Notes under the pieces: generated by a model
What the model was told of the DNA's origin: nothing
Database searches by the model: none
The model's input: only the letters and a program-made list of their open reading frames with translations
Position numbers and translations under genes: made by a program
Part shown: piece by piece, positions 11,037 through 23,379 of the stretch
Position numbering within the stretch: position 1 is the first letter of the stretch
Layout: each line of letters opens with the position of its first letter
Assembly (NCBI RefSeq): GCF_030272615.1
Contig: NC_081412.1
Coordinates: 667,993,852 to 668,057,851 of the forward strand
DNA: 64,000 bases
DNA from: Cryptomeria japonica
Taxonomy: Eukaryota; Streptophyta; Pinopsida; Cupressales; Cupressaceae
Reading direction: 5' to 3'

Positions 11037-12192
11037 TGTTAGGCCCAAGATGGAAAGCTAATGTACTGAGAGGGGAGGGGTGAATCAGTACTTCAAAACT
11101 TTTCGCAAATAATAACTTTACTGTTATGCATAAATCAAATAGTACAGTAACATAAAATAAAGCTAAAACAAATAGATAACAATCATACATGATTCACTCC
11201 ATAACACATATATTTTGGTTATGCAGAAACTCTTGGTTAGAAAGAAAAACTATGGTGGGGATGGCACCCACAACTTCACTACTGCAATAATAAAGATGCT
11301 CGGTTAGAGCTACATGTTAGCTATTTCTGATAGCTTACCCTGTTAGGAGTAACAAGATCTATTAGATCTACCTTGCTAAAGGATTTCATAACACTTTATC
11401 TAAATGTTGTACCTGGTTAGAGGCTTTACAATTTATAGACTTGATTAGAGTCTTTTACCCTGTTAGAGGTATCTCTTACAACTTCAAAATATTACAATAA
11501 GACTCTACAAATATCTGCAACTTTACATTTGAAATGCTGTAGCAGATTCTATGTGTTCAGAATGAAATTACCTTGCCTATAACATACCTTGGTGACTCAT
11601 AAAGTAACTCGGTAAACCCTTCTGTTTACTCTATTCTTTGACTGTTCTTTGAAAACCTTCTCGGTGACCTCTGTGTCTCTGTAACAGTCTTCTTTCATGC
11701 ATTCTAATTGATTTATACATACATAACTCATGTTGTATATATAGATCTCTTATGATGGTGATCTAATTCCTTGCTTCGATCTTACAAACATGATTTATTG
11801 AATGAATAACCATGCAAATTATTTCATTGGTTAGATGACCTCAAAATCATACAAAATCTTCTGTTGCAATTTCCAATGTGATAATGGTTAGATGTGCCTC
11901 AATCTTGTAACACGTATTCATATGCATGTCCAGGTTCAATGTATCTGGTAACATGTTTCACTCGGTGTATACTAACTCACTCTGTCATCTTTACTACTCG
12001 GTAGACATAAATAGATACTTGATAGACGGCTCGGTGTATACTACGTTCTGTGACTGCTTACTTCTGTAACCAACTAGACTGTGCATACCGACTTCTCTGT
12101 GTATACCGACTGCATGATTCGGTAGAGCTTACCGACTAGAGTATATAGTATGACTTTGGATAAAACTAATGGCAATTGGATAAGTAGTAACA
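11037..12192 (-). repeat. Element E 3' LTR (1,156 bp)
   Basis: On the plus strand it starts TGTTAGGCCC and ends AGTAACA. The copia C-rich end appears inverted as GAGGGGAGGGGTGAATCAG near 11070. Pairs with 17874-19029. Confidence 0.93.
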
Positions 12193-12586
12193 ATCTCCCC
12201 TTTTGACATTAGTTGAGATGTTTGACAAAAACTACTTTCAAAGTCATAACTCAAAAATCTGTATACTTTACAAAATTTTGACCAAACACACATTATATAC
12301 ATTAGTCAATGAAATAGTATATTTAGATATACTCCCCTTATCATTATACTATATCAAAACTATGATTATGTGTGCTCAGTGATCAATGATCAATGTGCTG
12401 CTCTATTTCTATTCACTACTCGGTTTACTGCTCTTGGGTACTCTACTAATTCTGCTCATTTTGCTCGGTATACTCCCCCTGTATACTACACTCCAATGGT
12501 TTGATATTTTTGAATACTTTACACTCCCCCTGTATATGTTGATATTATACTATATTATACTCCCCCTTTTTGACAAACATCAAAAT
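12193..12586 (-). other. Element E 3' non-coding region with repeated polypurine tracts
   Basis: The primary tract, AAAAGGGGAGAT on the minus strand (12193-12204), abuts the LTR. Further purine tracts follow at 12331 (ACTCCCCTT), 12471 (ACTCCCCCTG), 12521 (ACTCCCCCTG) and 12559 (ACTCCCCCTT) as read on the plus strand. Nothing coding is visible. Confidence 0.78.
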
Positions 12587-15500
12587 TTATTTACCATTTG
12601 GAGGTGGCAGCTGATCAAAAATGGATTTGTACTTTGTCTTGGCTTCGGTGAGAGCGACTGAGAGTGCATCCCTGACACTTTCCATTAAAGAATTATGTGC
12701 ATTAATATCAGCCAATAATGAAATTAAGCCATCTAAAGTGCTTCCCTCTTGTGTAGTGGAGAGGTATGTGGCTCGGTTGATCTGTTCTTGAACTGATGAA
12801 AGATGAGGAAGGAATAATGTCTAAAGTGTCATTATGTCCATCCGGATCTTATGTTCTTCATTCCTCAATTCCAATTATTGAGCCATGAGCTATTGTAGCT
12901 TAGTATAAATTTTTTGAACTGAATTGGGCTCGGGGGTCAACTTATTTGAGAGATCGGTGATCTCTTTTTCAATTGCTTCTATTTTATTCTTGATGTCCTT
13001 AATGAATAAAGAAAATGTGCAGAGTTTCTGAAATAATAAAAGAATGTTCTTGAGTTGAGGGGTCAACTCAGCAATAAATTTGACAATTTTTACCTTGCCA
13101 ATAGCAATGGATTTTTGTACTTCTTCTATCATTTTAGCAGTGAGCTCTTTGTCTTTTAGCTTGCTGAAGTACTCAGATGCATCAACTCTGGATGTTTCTA
13201 TTTGACTAAGGAGTTCATCCAGTTGAATGTGGATGGCTGCATCGGTTGACACTGTAGCTGAAGGTAGCATATTTGATAGCAGTGTCTTTACCTTCTAAAG
13301 TACTTCATTTTTCCTTTGAATGGCCATCTCTTTTTCTTGTGCAGCCTTTGCTTTGCACAGTTCACCGAATTCATTGAGTGCTTGCCCCTTTAATTTTGAA
13401 ATATCCACATTGGGCAACACTATCGGTTTAGTTAGATCAACTTTAAAACTATGCTTTTTCACCTTCTTCTCTTTTCCTTTCACCAGGTGAACCACTACAA
13501 TAGCTTGAGAGGCTTGCTAACCCTCGGTAGGTTGCTCAGTAGATGCAACACTTTGGTCTATTTCTTTAGCCTCAGTAGTGTCCTTCGGTGTTTTGGTGCT
13601 TGGTGCCTCAGCTGCGATAGTTTCAGTGCTTGACGGTTCTTGAGATGTCTTTTCTTGATTTGTACCTTTTTTTGCTTCAGATTGGTGTCCTTCAGTGCCT
13701 TGTGCAGTATCCTTTGGAGCTTCAGTAGAAACAGGTGGCTTGACCAGCGGGTAAGACTAAATTTGTTCCAAAACAGATTCACTAGATACAAGTTTGGCAT
13801 AAGTTGTGCCTTCAATCATTTCTTGCTCAGGTGCCTCTGTGTCCATGATATCTTCATTTATCTGAATATTGTCAGCCGAGTCTTGCTCGGTGACATCAGG
13901 CTCTTGATCAGTGACATCGACTATTTCCACTGCAGATTGTTCACCGACATTCTTTCTTCGAAAGATGTTCTGCCATTGTTCTTTTGTTTCCTTCTCTACC
14001 TCAATGTACAGGCCATTTATCAATTTCAAGGTCTTGTGTTTAATTGTAAATTGTGTTTGGCTATTTATCAGATGTTCTTTTATTTCATCAATTGACATAT
14101 CAGGAAAGAGATGCACCAAACTTCTTTCTCTGATTTGTTTCTCTGAGTCTAAAGCATATTGCCATCTGGTTTCAATATGTGCATATAATTCCTTAGGAAT
14201 AGAATTACATATCTCTAATGGTACCACTCGTAATTTTAGAAGTGTGCAAATGATAGCCTCTTCAATTTGCCACTTCTCATCAGCAGATCTAGATTCATAT
14301 TTGACAAATCTAAATCCAGCAAATCCTCCATATTCCTTTAGATTTTTACAAAAAATTTCTACACTATGTGCATTTACCTTCTGGCTTTTTACTACCTGGA
14401 ATTTGTTTGCATCCTCAGACTCTGTGTCACTAGACTCTTTTTCCAAAATGAGTCTTTGAGTAGATTTCTTGTAGGTCTTGGTTACCTTGGGAGCAGTAAC
14501 ATTCTTTTGTCTCTTACTCGGTGATGCAGCTGATGCTCTAGTGTTAGGTCTTTTTGTTGGTGGAGTTGGTAGGGCCTTGGATGTGTCCTGTTTCTTTCTT
14601 TTTAACACTTTTCCCTTAGGCAATTCGGTGCTCAATGTTATTGCTGCCTCTTGAGCTTTTGATTCTTCTGCGGTAATGGTTAGAATGCCTTTGACAGGTG
14701 TGGAGGAAGACTCTTCTCTGAATTTCTCTATTAATGCCTTAATCATCTTGGATGCCTTTCTTGTAGCTTTGGGTACTACAATGCTCATTTTTACTTTTTC
14801 CTTCACCTCTTCATAAGTTCCATACCTCATCTCGGTAGTGTGCCTAGGTAGTTTCAAAAATGCATCGATTTGTTGTTGTATGATATCAAAGTCAATCTTG
14901 TAACCCATAGGTGGCAAATATTGAGTCCTCGGTTCCACAACATTCACATAACAGTTTTCGGTGTCAACTTCAAAACATATTTCATCTTTGTATTTTTCTA
15001 CTAGCTGGGGTGGAATCCGGTACCTGTTAAGCATTTTCTCCTAAAATTTACTAAAGTAGTCATCCATTATATCATTAAAATTGTCACCTAACTTCTTGAT
15101 GAAGTCATTGATCTGATGGGTGACTAGTCAGTGTAGCTCCCAAACTACTTTACCGACTGTTGGAAAAAACTTCTCAAAATAGAAAAACATACATACAAGT
15201 AATGATCCAAATTTCAGTGTATTCGCCAAGTTGTTCTTCTTCAGCTTCCTAATTGTGTTCAAATTTTCAAACAAGTTCTTCAACAATACTTCACATGGGT
15301 CAATTTTCATGCCTTTCTTAACAATTTTATAGGCTAGGTCCACTACAGCATAGGGTACACTATTTTCCCTTGCCGATTGGAAGAAACAGTAACCAATCAC
15401 TCTAATGGAAAATTTGAGTTCAACATTAGTGACCTTATTCAGTTTCAGTCCTCTGTAGTCAGAGTCTACTTCGGTTACACTGATTAACTCCTTCTGTGAT

Positions 15501-15949
15501 ATCATCTTTTGTGCTCGTGCATGATCATAGATAGGATATCCGATGATCAGATGAATGATTTCTTTGGTGATCTTAAATGGTTGCTCTTGTAGCCACATGA
15601 AATCATCATGTACTCAGATGAGTACAAACTTAACCCACTGGGGTTTGAACACACGGGGATAGGCTAGGGCTTTAGTTAAACCCTTGATTTTGATATGCTC
15701 ATACTTGCTATCCATTTTGCCATCGGTGCACAATTCATCATATGCATCTTTAATCTCAACATGACCAAGTTATTCAACGCAGCATTTGGTGAAGAATCTC
15801 ACATCTTCAACTAACAAAACTCTATCCGAGATGAGTGAAAAGGCGGTTTTGTCATCTAGTTCAAAGGTGACTTTAGTAGTCAAAGTATATTTCAGTGAGG
15901 GCTTCTCCACATTCTTGACAACTACGGGATCTTGGATTTTGGGTGCCAT
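12587..15949 (-). pseudogene. Element E ORF2 (best-preserved copy of the unknown conserved protein)
   Basis: Runs from MAPKIQDP to PPPNGK as 1,121 codons in one phase with about ten stops and no net frameshift. Most stops are TAG, TAA or TGA where CAG, CAA or CGA would fit. Regions: N-terminal globular part with VLLVEDVRFF, FMWLQEQPFKITKEIIHL, KFGSLLVCMFFYF and FFPTVGK (to about residue 280); VEKYKDEICFEV and LPPMGYKI (about 320-360); a Lys/Pro/Ser-rich basic stretch with KRKK and KRPNTRAS that could be nuclear localisation; a middle domain with ELYAHIETRWQYAL and LFPDMSIDEIKE; an acidic linker; a coiled-coil C terminus. Not recognised as a known enzyme. Confidence 0.85.
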
Positions 15950-16487
15950 TTGTAGATTTCAGATAAAACTTAGCAAACTATCCTTAGGGTTTGACGGTTT
16001 ACAAATGACAGACACTTCACACTTGGTAGATGATAGCAATTGATAAAATCAGAAAACTAGCTTGACAGTGATGAGATTTGATGTAAATACCTTGGATTCG
16101 CTTTGAATGAAGTTTGATCGCCTTGAATCACTCTTGCTCTTCTCTCTTGAAAACTTGGTAAGTATAAATGACCGCGAAAATACCTTTAAGTACACAAAAT
16201 ACCTTATCAGGCTTTGTGTAGGTTAGGTTAAACATTAAATGCATTCGGTTCAACTTATACTTTTTGTGCTTTAACTGAGTAACCAAATTTCCTTCATTTA
16301 CCGACTTGATAGGCTTCTTGTATTCACCGACCTGACAGGTTTCCTGTAAAGTGCTTCAAAAAATTTGATAGAATTTCAATACTTACTACTACATCTTACT
16401 AAGCAGATTTTGAATTCAGTACATACATAAATAGGAACTATTAACATTTAACCTTGTGAGAATGCAGTCCCTTCATACCTTTACCGA
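15950..16487 (-). other. Element E inter-ORF leader
   Basis: About 540 non-coding bases between ORF1 and ORF2. On the minus strand it has TACTTAAAGG then TCATTTATACTTACC (plus-strand 16155-16195), roughly 210-240 bases before the ORF2 ATG, and an AAACCCTAAGG stretch closer to it. It resembles the corresponding segments of C and B. Confidence 0.5.
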
Positions 16488-17811
16488 TTAATTTGGAATG
16501 GGGGCACCTAACTCGGTAGGTAAGGTGCTTTCTTCATTTTGCACAATTTCCTTCTTTCTCCAAATCATCTTTAATTTCTCTTTTATTTCCTTAGAGTCTT
16601 TTCTAGGTTGATCTCTGCAATCTCCAGCTAAATGTCCAACTTTGTGACAATGAAAACATGCCATACCAGGATTTTTCCATGATCTTCGGTTGTTCATTCC
16701 AAACCTTATAAAGCAATTGGCACTTATATGTCCATATCTTCCACAACATTCACACCATATACTTGTATTGTAATCCCATGGTACTGCTGCATATTGTCGG
16801 TAAGATCTGGGTGAGTTCAGTAACCTCTAGTATTTGCTCGGTGTGCAGACCACTTGTGGTGCTTTTTCTTAAACCAACACTTCTCGGTACTATGTCCATA
16901 TCTATTGCAGTTTCTACAAAACCCTTTGAATTTTGTCTTCTGATAATTGTTAACAGACTTTATCCTACACTGATTAGATGTGTGACCATATTTATTGCAA
17001 TTGTAACAATAATCATTGGATTTTGTGATATTCGGTTGCTTACCTTTTCTGAATTGGCATATGTTGGTAGTATGACCTTGATTTCCACAATAGTTGCAAA
17101 TGGGCTTCTTTCTTTTGATGATTCTCCTCTCTCGGTAGTGCAGATTCTTTTCTCGGTAGAATCTTTTCCTTTATAACTGAGTCTAGCTTCCTTGTAGGGT
17201 CATCTTGTATTCAGTTGCTCATCCAACATCTTTGATGCTTCATAACTCTTCTTCAGTGTTTCTTTGGATTTCTTCTCTGTTTCAAGTTCATTGGTCAACC
17301 TTGATACCTCAAGTTTCAATGCTTGATTCTCATCATCTTTCAAAATTGCTTCATGATGTGCATAACCTAGTTGATTTTTCATATTTTGTTGAATCCTAAT
17401 CAATCTTGTGATTTCATCATCCTTATCAGATACCAAGACTTTCAGTTGTTGTTTCTCTCTTTCTAGATCTCTTACTCTGTCCTCGGTTGTCCTCAATGCA
17501 TCAAGATTTTCAGTCATCTGTGTACCGAAATGTTCTTGTTCTCTTTTCATTGCTTTTGTTTGATCAGCCAGTGCTTTGTTCTTTTCTTTCAGTATTCCAA
17601 TCATTTCTTCAGCCCCTTCAGATATACTGTTCTCAGATGATGTCTCAATTTGTTCCAGTAACTCTTGAGAGTCCTGCAAGTCATCAGATAATCTTCTTCT
17701 TACTTTCAGAGTTTTTTGCATTTGCCTTTGCATGTCTGCAATCACTTGATTTGCATGATCTAGTTCTTCTTGCAGATATACAATCCTCTGAGATTGCTTA
17801 TAGCCTTCCAT
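16488..17811 (-). pseudogene. Element E ORF1 (gag-like, coiled coil plus five CCHC knuckles)
   Basis: The ATG at 17811 begins a roughly 200-residue coiled coil with many Glu, Lys, Gln and Leu. After one stop near 17200 come CNYCGNQGHTTNIC, CYNCNKYGHTSNQC and CRNCNRYGHSTEKC; a frameshift near 16835; then CECCGRYGHISANC and CFHCHKVGHLAGDC. All five fit CX2CX4HX4C, more than the one or two usual in retrotransposon gag. The segment ahead of the knuckles (LDEQL...YKEARLSYKG) matches the degenerate GLGF block of Sirevirus gag. No capsid domain is visible. Confidence 0.82.
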
Positions 17812-17859
17812 TGATAAGATCTTTCTCTTTAGGTGGTTAAACCCTTTCCCAAGATAGAA

Positions 17860-17871
17860 GCTCTGATACCA
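17860..17871 (-). promoter_or_regulatory. Element E primer binding site (tRNA-iMet)
   Basis: GCTCTGATACCA on the plus strand is TGGTATCAGAGC on the coding strand, two bases from the 5' LTR. Confidence 0.92.
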
Positions 17872-17873
17872 AT

Positions 17874-19029
17874 TGTTAGGCCCAAGATGGAAAGCTAATG
17901 TACTAAGAGGGGAGGGGTGAATCAGTACTTCAAAACTTTTCTCAAATAATAACTTTACTGTTATGCATAAACCGAATAGTACAATAACATAAAATAAAGC
18001 TAAAACAAATAGATACCAATCATACATGATTCACTCCATAACACATATATTTTGGTTACGCAAAAACTCTTGGTTAGAGAGAAAAACTGTGGTGGGGATG
18101 GCACCCACAACTTCGCTACTACAATAATAAAGATGCTCGGTTAGAGCTACATGTTAGCTATTTCTGATAGCTTACCTTGTTAGGAGTAACAAGATCTATT
18201 AGATCTACCTTGCTAAAGGATTTCATAACACTTTATCTAAATGTTGTACCTGGTTAGAGGCTTTACAATTTATAGACTTGATTAGAGTCTTTTACTCTAT
18301 TAGAGGTATCTCTTACAACTTCAAAATATTACAATAAGACTTGACAAATATCTGCAACTTTACATCTGAAATGCTGTAACAGATTCTATGTGCTCAGAAT
18401 GAAATTACCTTGCCTATAGCATACCTTAGTAACTCATAAAGTAACTCGGTAAACCCTTCTATTTACTCTATTCTTTGACTCTTCTTTGAAAACCTTCTCG
18501 GTGACCTCTGTGTCTCTGTAACAGTCTTCTTTCATGCATTCTGATTGATTTATACATACATAACTCATGCTGTATATATAGATCTCTTATGATGGTGATC
18601 TTATTCCTTGTTTCGATCTTACAAACATGATTTATTGAATGAATAACCATGCAAATTATTTCATTAGTTAGATGACCTCAAAATCATACAAAATCTTCTG
18701 TTGCAATTTCCAATGTGATAACGGTTAGATGTGCCTCGATCTTGTAACACGTTTTCATATGCATGTCCAGGTTCAATGTATTTGGTAACATGTTTCACTT
18801 GGTGTATACTAACTCAGTGTGTCATCTTTACTACTTGGTAGACATAAAAAGATACTCGGTAGACGACTTGGTGTATACTGCATTCTGTGACTGCTTACTT
18901 CTGTAACTGACTAGACTGTACATATCGACTTGTCTTTGTATATTGACTGCATGATTCAGTAGAGCTTACCGACTAGAGTATATAGTATGACTTTGGATAA
19001 AACTAATGGCAATTGGATAAGTAGTAACA
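17874..19029 (-). repeat. Element E 5' LTR (1,156 bp)
   Basis: Same length as the other LTR, TGTTAGGCCC to AGTAACA on the plus strand, followed by CAGGT, the second copy of the target duplication. Confidence 0.93.
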
Positions 19030-19034
19030 CAGGT

Positions 19035-21286
19035 ATGCCTCTACCCTACTTGCCTCACCTCTTGATCCTAAGAAGAAGAGAACTGGCACCTATCTGGAAA
19101 GGATTACACCGGTTGAAGAACCTTCAGTAAAGAAGGGAAAGGCAGTGCCATCGGTATTAGCACCGGTTACTGTAGCAAGTCCCAAAGTGACCAAGTGGTC
19201 ACCAACAAAGAAGAAACTAGAAGTTGCACCCACCAAAGTATTTGAGAGAAAGCGGAAGACAAAGGGCAACACACCAGACTTAGAGGACACTATATCTGAA
19301 GAACAACCTAAGAAGACTAGGCAAACAAGGAAGAGGACAAAGACAACCAGCAATGAACCAACAACATCAGCACTGATAAATATTCAACACTCATAAATAT
19401 TGATATTTCCTCTTACAAACCATTGATACATTGCCAAAGGACTATCAAGAACATTAGAAGAAAAGTGCTTGGTGATTTGAAAGAATGCTTTGATGATTTC
19501 AATGATAGTGAAAAGGAAGAAGTTGAACATGAAGTCATTAAATATTTATGCATTAATGACCGGTGGCCATCAGAAATTAGATCTGATACACCTGATTCTT
19601 TATATAATTCTTTAGATAATAAATGGTGCATTGCCATAGAGAAGGAATAGGAAATAAGAGAAGAAGTATTTGCACAGTATTTTCCTGATGTGCCTATTTC
19701 AGAACTTTATGAAGTTGTGGAAAAATATAAAGGCCTCTTCTTCATGAGAAGAAGGAGACTCTTGTTACTAGAAGGAAAAGTCCCTGAAGTGGTAAAAGAT
19801 ACCCACTCCCTTGCTCATTCCGCTCTAAGGTTGCACCAAGTGGCTGAAGCCAATAGGAAAGCTGAGCAAGAACCAGAAATCAATAAACTGTATGAGGTGT
19901 ATGACAGTGAAGGAGTACCGGTCACTGATCAAATGGACCCCATTCATGTTGATGCCTTGAACAGTGAAAATGTTACTCCAGATACACCAATAGAAGTGGC
20001 AAGATAGGAGAAATAGGCAGAAGAAGAGAAGAAGCAATAGGAAGAATAAAAGAGGAAACAGGCAGAAGAAGAAAAGAAGCAATAGAAAGAAAAGAAGAGA
20101 AAAGAAGAGGAGAATAAGAAACAAGAGGAAGAGAAGAAGAAGGAAGAGGAAAAGAAAGAAGAAGAGAAACATAAGGGAGAAGAAAAGAAATAGGAAGAGG
20201 AGAAGAGAAAAGAAGAGGAGAAGAGGAAACAGGAAGAGGAGAAGAGAAAAGAAGAGGAGAAGAGGAAGCAGGAAGAGGAGAAGAAGAAGAAGGATGAAGC
20301 GGAAAGAAGAAGAGAAGAAGGAAGAAGAGAGAAGAAAGGTAGAAGTAGAGGAGAAAAAGAAGGTAGAAGAGAACAAGCTAAGGGCCAAAGAGAAGGAGGA
20401 AATGACATAGAGCACACAAATGGAGACCCCAAAGGCAACCAGTAGTCAAGCCAAACCGGCTGACATTACTAGTCCCATTGACCTCCAATCTGCAAATGAA
20501 TTGGAGCTGCTGCAAAGCATTAAGCTTGCCCAAGAATGATTGGAAGTGATAAGGAGGAAGAAGGAGCAAGACGTGATTCAAATTATGGTGGGAACTCTGA
20601 CCAGTTTGATACCCAGTACCAACCTCCCTAGTACCAATTCCTCTCTAGCCCAACTGAAACTCTTATGCACAGTTGTGGAGGACCAGGTTCAAAGCCTAGA
20701 AGAGGTTGTTGAAGCTAATGCACAAAAGAAGCATCAAAAGGCATTGGGTACTGCCTTAGTGAAGAAATTAAATGAGCTTCAGTCAGAACTTTAGAAAGCA
20801 CAGAAAGACATCAGAGATGCAATGGATGATGGGAAATTACTGCTTAGTAAGATAAGCCAACCCCATCTATTCTGTGATGATGTGCTTGCTTAGAAAGACA
20901 AACTACAATCTGACTTGCAGTCATACATAAGCACCTTCAAGATGCCCTATGATTCCTTCACCACATATGGGAAAACCGTTCACCGGTTTCAATTCCAGTT
21001 TGCAAGAATTGAGTTAGAGATCAGCAACCGGACACGAGATTTGTAAGAACTTCAACTGGTTCTACTACCAAGACTACAAATTCTTCAGAAATGCTATCTC
21101 AATCTGGATGCTTTAACGGTCACTCAAGAGATGAGTACCTTGGACGCCATGGAGGAATAGGTATCCTAGATGCAAACAGAGAATGAGGTTGCTACCTCAT
21201 TGCTTGAGTCATGGTCTGTATCCATGAAGCTCTTTATGCAGGACTTTAAATCAGTTTTTGACAAGTTTCACTCTTTATTGTCATAA
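19035..21286 (+). pseudogene. Element C ORF2, 3' part
   Basis: Joins 11036 in phase when one CAGGT copy is removed. It starts with a basic Lys/Pro/Thr-rich stretch (KKKRTGTYLE, KRKTKGN), then a frameshift near 19400. The middle domain shared with E follows: DSLYNSLDNKWCIAIEKE and YFPDVPISELYEVVEKY. A purine-rich Glu/Lys tract and another frameshift come next, then a coiled-coil C terminus ending SVFDKFHSLLS at 21283. Several stops are TAG. The domain order matches ORF2 of E throughout, the main support for one gene. Function unknown. Confidence 0.78.
20005..20405 (+). repeat. Purine-rich low-complexity tract in C ORF2
   Basis: About 400 bases of almost pure A and G, built from irregular copies of GAAGAGGAGAAGAG-type words. 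It encodes Glu/Lys/Gln-rich protein with several TAG and TAA stops. In E the same place is an ordinary acidic linker, so it probably expanded by slippage. Confidence 0.85.
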
Positions 21287-21562
21287 ACACTTTTTATTTC
21301 AATGCTAATGGAAACATGGGTTTTTCAGCTATACTTTGTCATTGTTGGCAAAGGAGTAGTATTTTGTATTTAAAATTTTGATGCATGCTATGTATACTTT
21401 CATGTTTATCTCTGTAAGGGAGTAGTATACATTGTATTTTCTGCAAAAGGAATAGTGTATATGCTTAGGGGGAGTAATTTTGATTATGGCATTTTTTTTG
21501 TTGTAAAACACTTAGATGTCAAAATTTTCCTAAGTGTTGCCATCAATGCCAAAGGGGGAGAT
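21287..21562 (+). other. Element C 3' non-coding region and polypurine tract
   Basis: Contains GCTTAGGGGGAGTAATTT near 21463 and the LTR-adjacent tract CCAAAGGGGGAGAT (21549-21562), as in element A. No coding sequence. Confidence 0.82.
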
Positions 21563-22720
21563 TGTTGGCATTTTTGATGATTATGTTGTGATTGTCATTG
21601 ATGGACACACACTTGCTTTAAGATCACTTTTTATATGTATGAGTTATGCTCAACCGGTATTCGTTCCAAACCGGTATTATGTAGTAATCTTAAGACTATC
21701 AGTGTTTTGCAGAAAGTGTTTACCGGTCTCAAGTGGTATGAAGACCTCAAGCGGTTTGAGGATCTCAAGCAGAGTGAAGAAACTAAAGCAGTAGTTATCA
21801 TATTCCCACCCTTCATTTGTTTACTAACCGGTAATTGATAAAGTTGCATAAACTGATAATACTCTATGATGAGTTACCAACCAGTAATTGGTAAAGTTGT
21901 ATGAATCGGTAATACTCTGTGATGAGTTACCAACCAGTATTTTTGTGATGAGTTACCATCCACCGACTCTTTGATGGTGATTTTGTGCCATGTTACCAAA
22001 TGAGTCTAGATACACTGAACCTAGGAACTTGCAATGTAATCCTATTGGACCGACATGAAATCAGATTCCTTTTTAAGGACATCATGTCTAGGGTTTTAGT
22101 TGTTGTTAGGGTTTAAGGTGATTGTTGAGGTCATTACATGTGTGATTACAGAAGAAGAATAGGTCTATGTGAAGAAACAATGTGGAGATATTGAAGACTG
22201 AAGTAATGCTGAAATGCATTAATAATGAGCTATCAAAGATCTAATCAAGCATACTGTGCTAGTATTTAGATCACTCACTTGTTGATTACTCACATCTTCG
22301 ACAAGTATTGAAACCATTAACCGGGTATCCTCTAACAAGGTGGTTCACAACTATGGATCTGAAATCCTCTCACAAGGTAGTCTTTAATCGGACTTATCTC
22401 CTAACAGGATTTGTTCTGGTGAAGAACATTGTATGACCTTAACCGGTCTGACCTTACCTGGTTTGGTTACTATTCTGTAGATAGTTACTTGTGAGTCTCA
22501 TCGCACCGTGGTTTTTCCCATTTGGGTTTCCATGTCAAAATCTCTTGTGTTATGGTGATTGTGCTTCTGTGGGTGAATGCCTTATTTGCTATTTGGTTTT
22601 CTTTTGTGTTAACCGGTTTGTTAGTGAAACTATTATACTGGTTTACTACTAGACTTTTTAAGTATTTGAGTTCAGTATTTTTTGGTATACTAATTCACCC
22701 CCCCCTCTTAGTATTCATCA
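21563..22720 (+). repeat. Element C 3' LTR (1,158 bp)
   Basis: TGTTGGCATT to TATTCATCA, closely matching 7043-8227, with a short deletion near 22330. Followed by TGATG, the second target-site copy. Confidence 0.93.
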
Positions 22721-23379
22721 TGATGATAGTCCTACGAGTAGATCTAGATGCTGCAAATGAGTACAAAGACAAGTTTAAGGCCAGTTCTACAAAGCTTGAT
22801 GAATTATTGAAGAATTAAAGGGACACTAGAGACACTAGAGGTCTTGGATTTGAGCATGGAGAAATCTTTGGTATTGCAAATCAGGATGATACATCTGGTC
22901 AGAAGGTCAATCAAAATCAGAGATCACTAGTAATGTAACCCAAAGCACATAAATTTAATGGTAGATGCTTTGTTTGCAATAAGTTTGGTCATATGGCAAG
23001 TCAATACTGAAATAGAGTCAATTAGAATAATAATTCTAGTATCGGTCGGTGTTTCACTTACAAAAAGTATGGTCATAGGACAACAGATTATAGAATGAAT
23101 GTTAAATGTCATGCATGTGGAAATTTTGGGCATATGGCTAGTCAATGTAGGTCAAGAAATGATCAAGGATACACCAAGGCAATTCAAAATAACAATGTCA
23201 CCTATTATGAATGCAACAAAATAGGACATATTGCTAAAATTTTGCAGAAGCAAGAACCACCGGTAGGAAATGATGAGAAGGGAAAACAAAAGGTTGATGA
23301 TATTAGGAAGGAACATGAGAAGAAATGCATTAGAAAGTCTGAAGATCAACCGGTTAAAGCGAATACCTTAGTTACTTAA
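22721..23379 (+). pseudogene. Element B ORF1, 3' part (CCHC knuckles)
   Basis: Continues the coiled-coil frame of 6611-7042 and carries RGLGFEHGE, the GLGF block of Sirevirus-type gag, near 22843. Four knuckles follow in varying decay: CFVCNKFGHMASQY (last Cys lost), CFTYKKYGHRTTDY (two Cys lost), CHACGNFGHMASQC (intact) and YYECNKIGHIAKIL (degenerate). Cys to Tyr losses fit G-to-A transitions. Several in-frame stops. Ends in a Lys-rich tail. Confidence 0.75.

Larger units (their letters stand above)
11037..19029 (-). mobile_element. Element E: complete pol-less LTR element, minus strand
   Basis: Two LTRs of 1,156 bp each, perfect target-site duplication CAGGT at 11032-11036 and 19030-19034, PBS and polypurine tract in the right places, and two ORFs. 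The interior of 5,681 bp is fully accounted for by ORF1, leader, ORF2 and 3' region; there is no room for pol. LTRs differ by about 4% over the first 160 bases, so it is the youngest of the B/C/E group here. Confidence 0.94.
7043..22720 (+). mobile_element. Element C: pol-less LTR element with ORF1 and ORF2, interrupted by E
   Basis: Complete element bounded by LTRs TGTTGG...TTCATCA, with a perfect five-base target-site duplication TGATG at 7038-7042 and 22721-22725. Without E it is about 7.7 kb: 5' LTR, PBS, ORF1, leader, ORF2, polypurine tract, 3' LTR. No protease, integrase, RT or RNase H motif is readable between the LTRs. LTR divergence is about 5-6% over the first 230 bases by hand count. 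Confidence 0.92.

Noticed and set aside
12386-12661. Plus-strand 91-codon hydrophobic ORF
   Set aside because: Lies in the 3' non-coding region of E across its polypurine tracts; the Leu/Tyr-rich content comes from T-rich sequence.
11037-19029. Tandem or inverted repeat array that could be a CRISPR-like or satellite locus
   Set aside because: Only two copies, LTR ends, PBS, polypurine tract and target duplication are present.
19825-20438. Long minus-strand ORFs of 164-196 codons, very rich in Leu, Phe and Ser, resembling a membrane protein
   Set aside because: They are the complement of the purine tract in C ORF2. Composition alone explains the hydrophobicity and the lack of stops.
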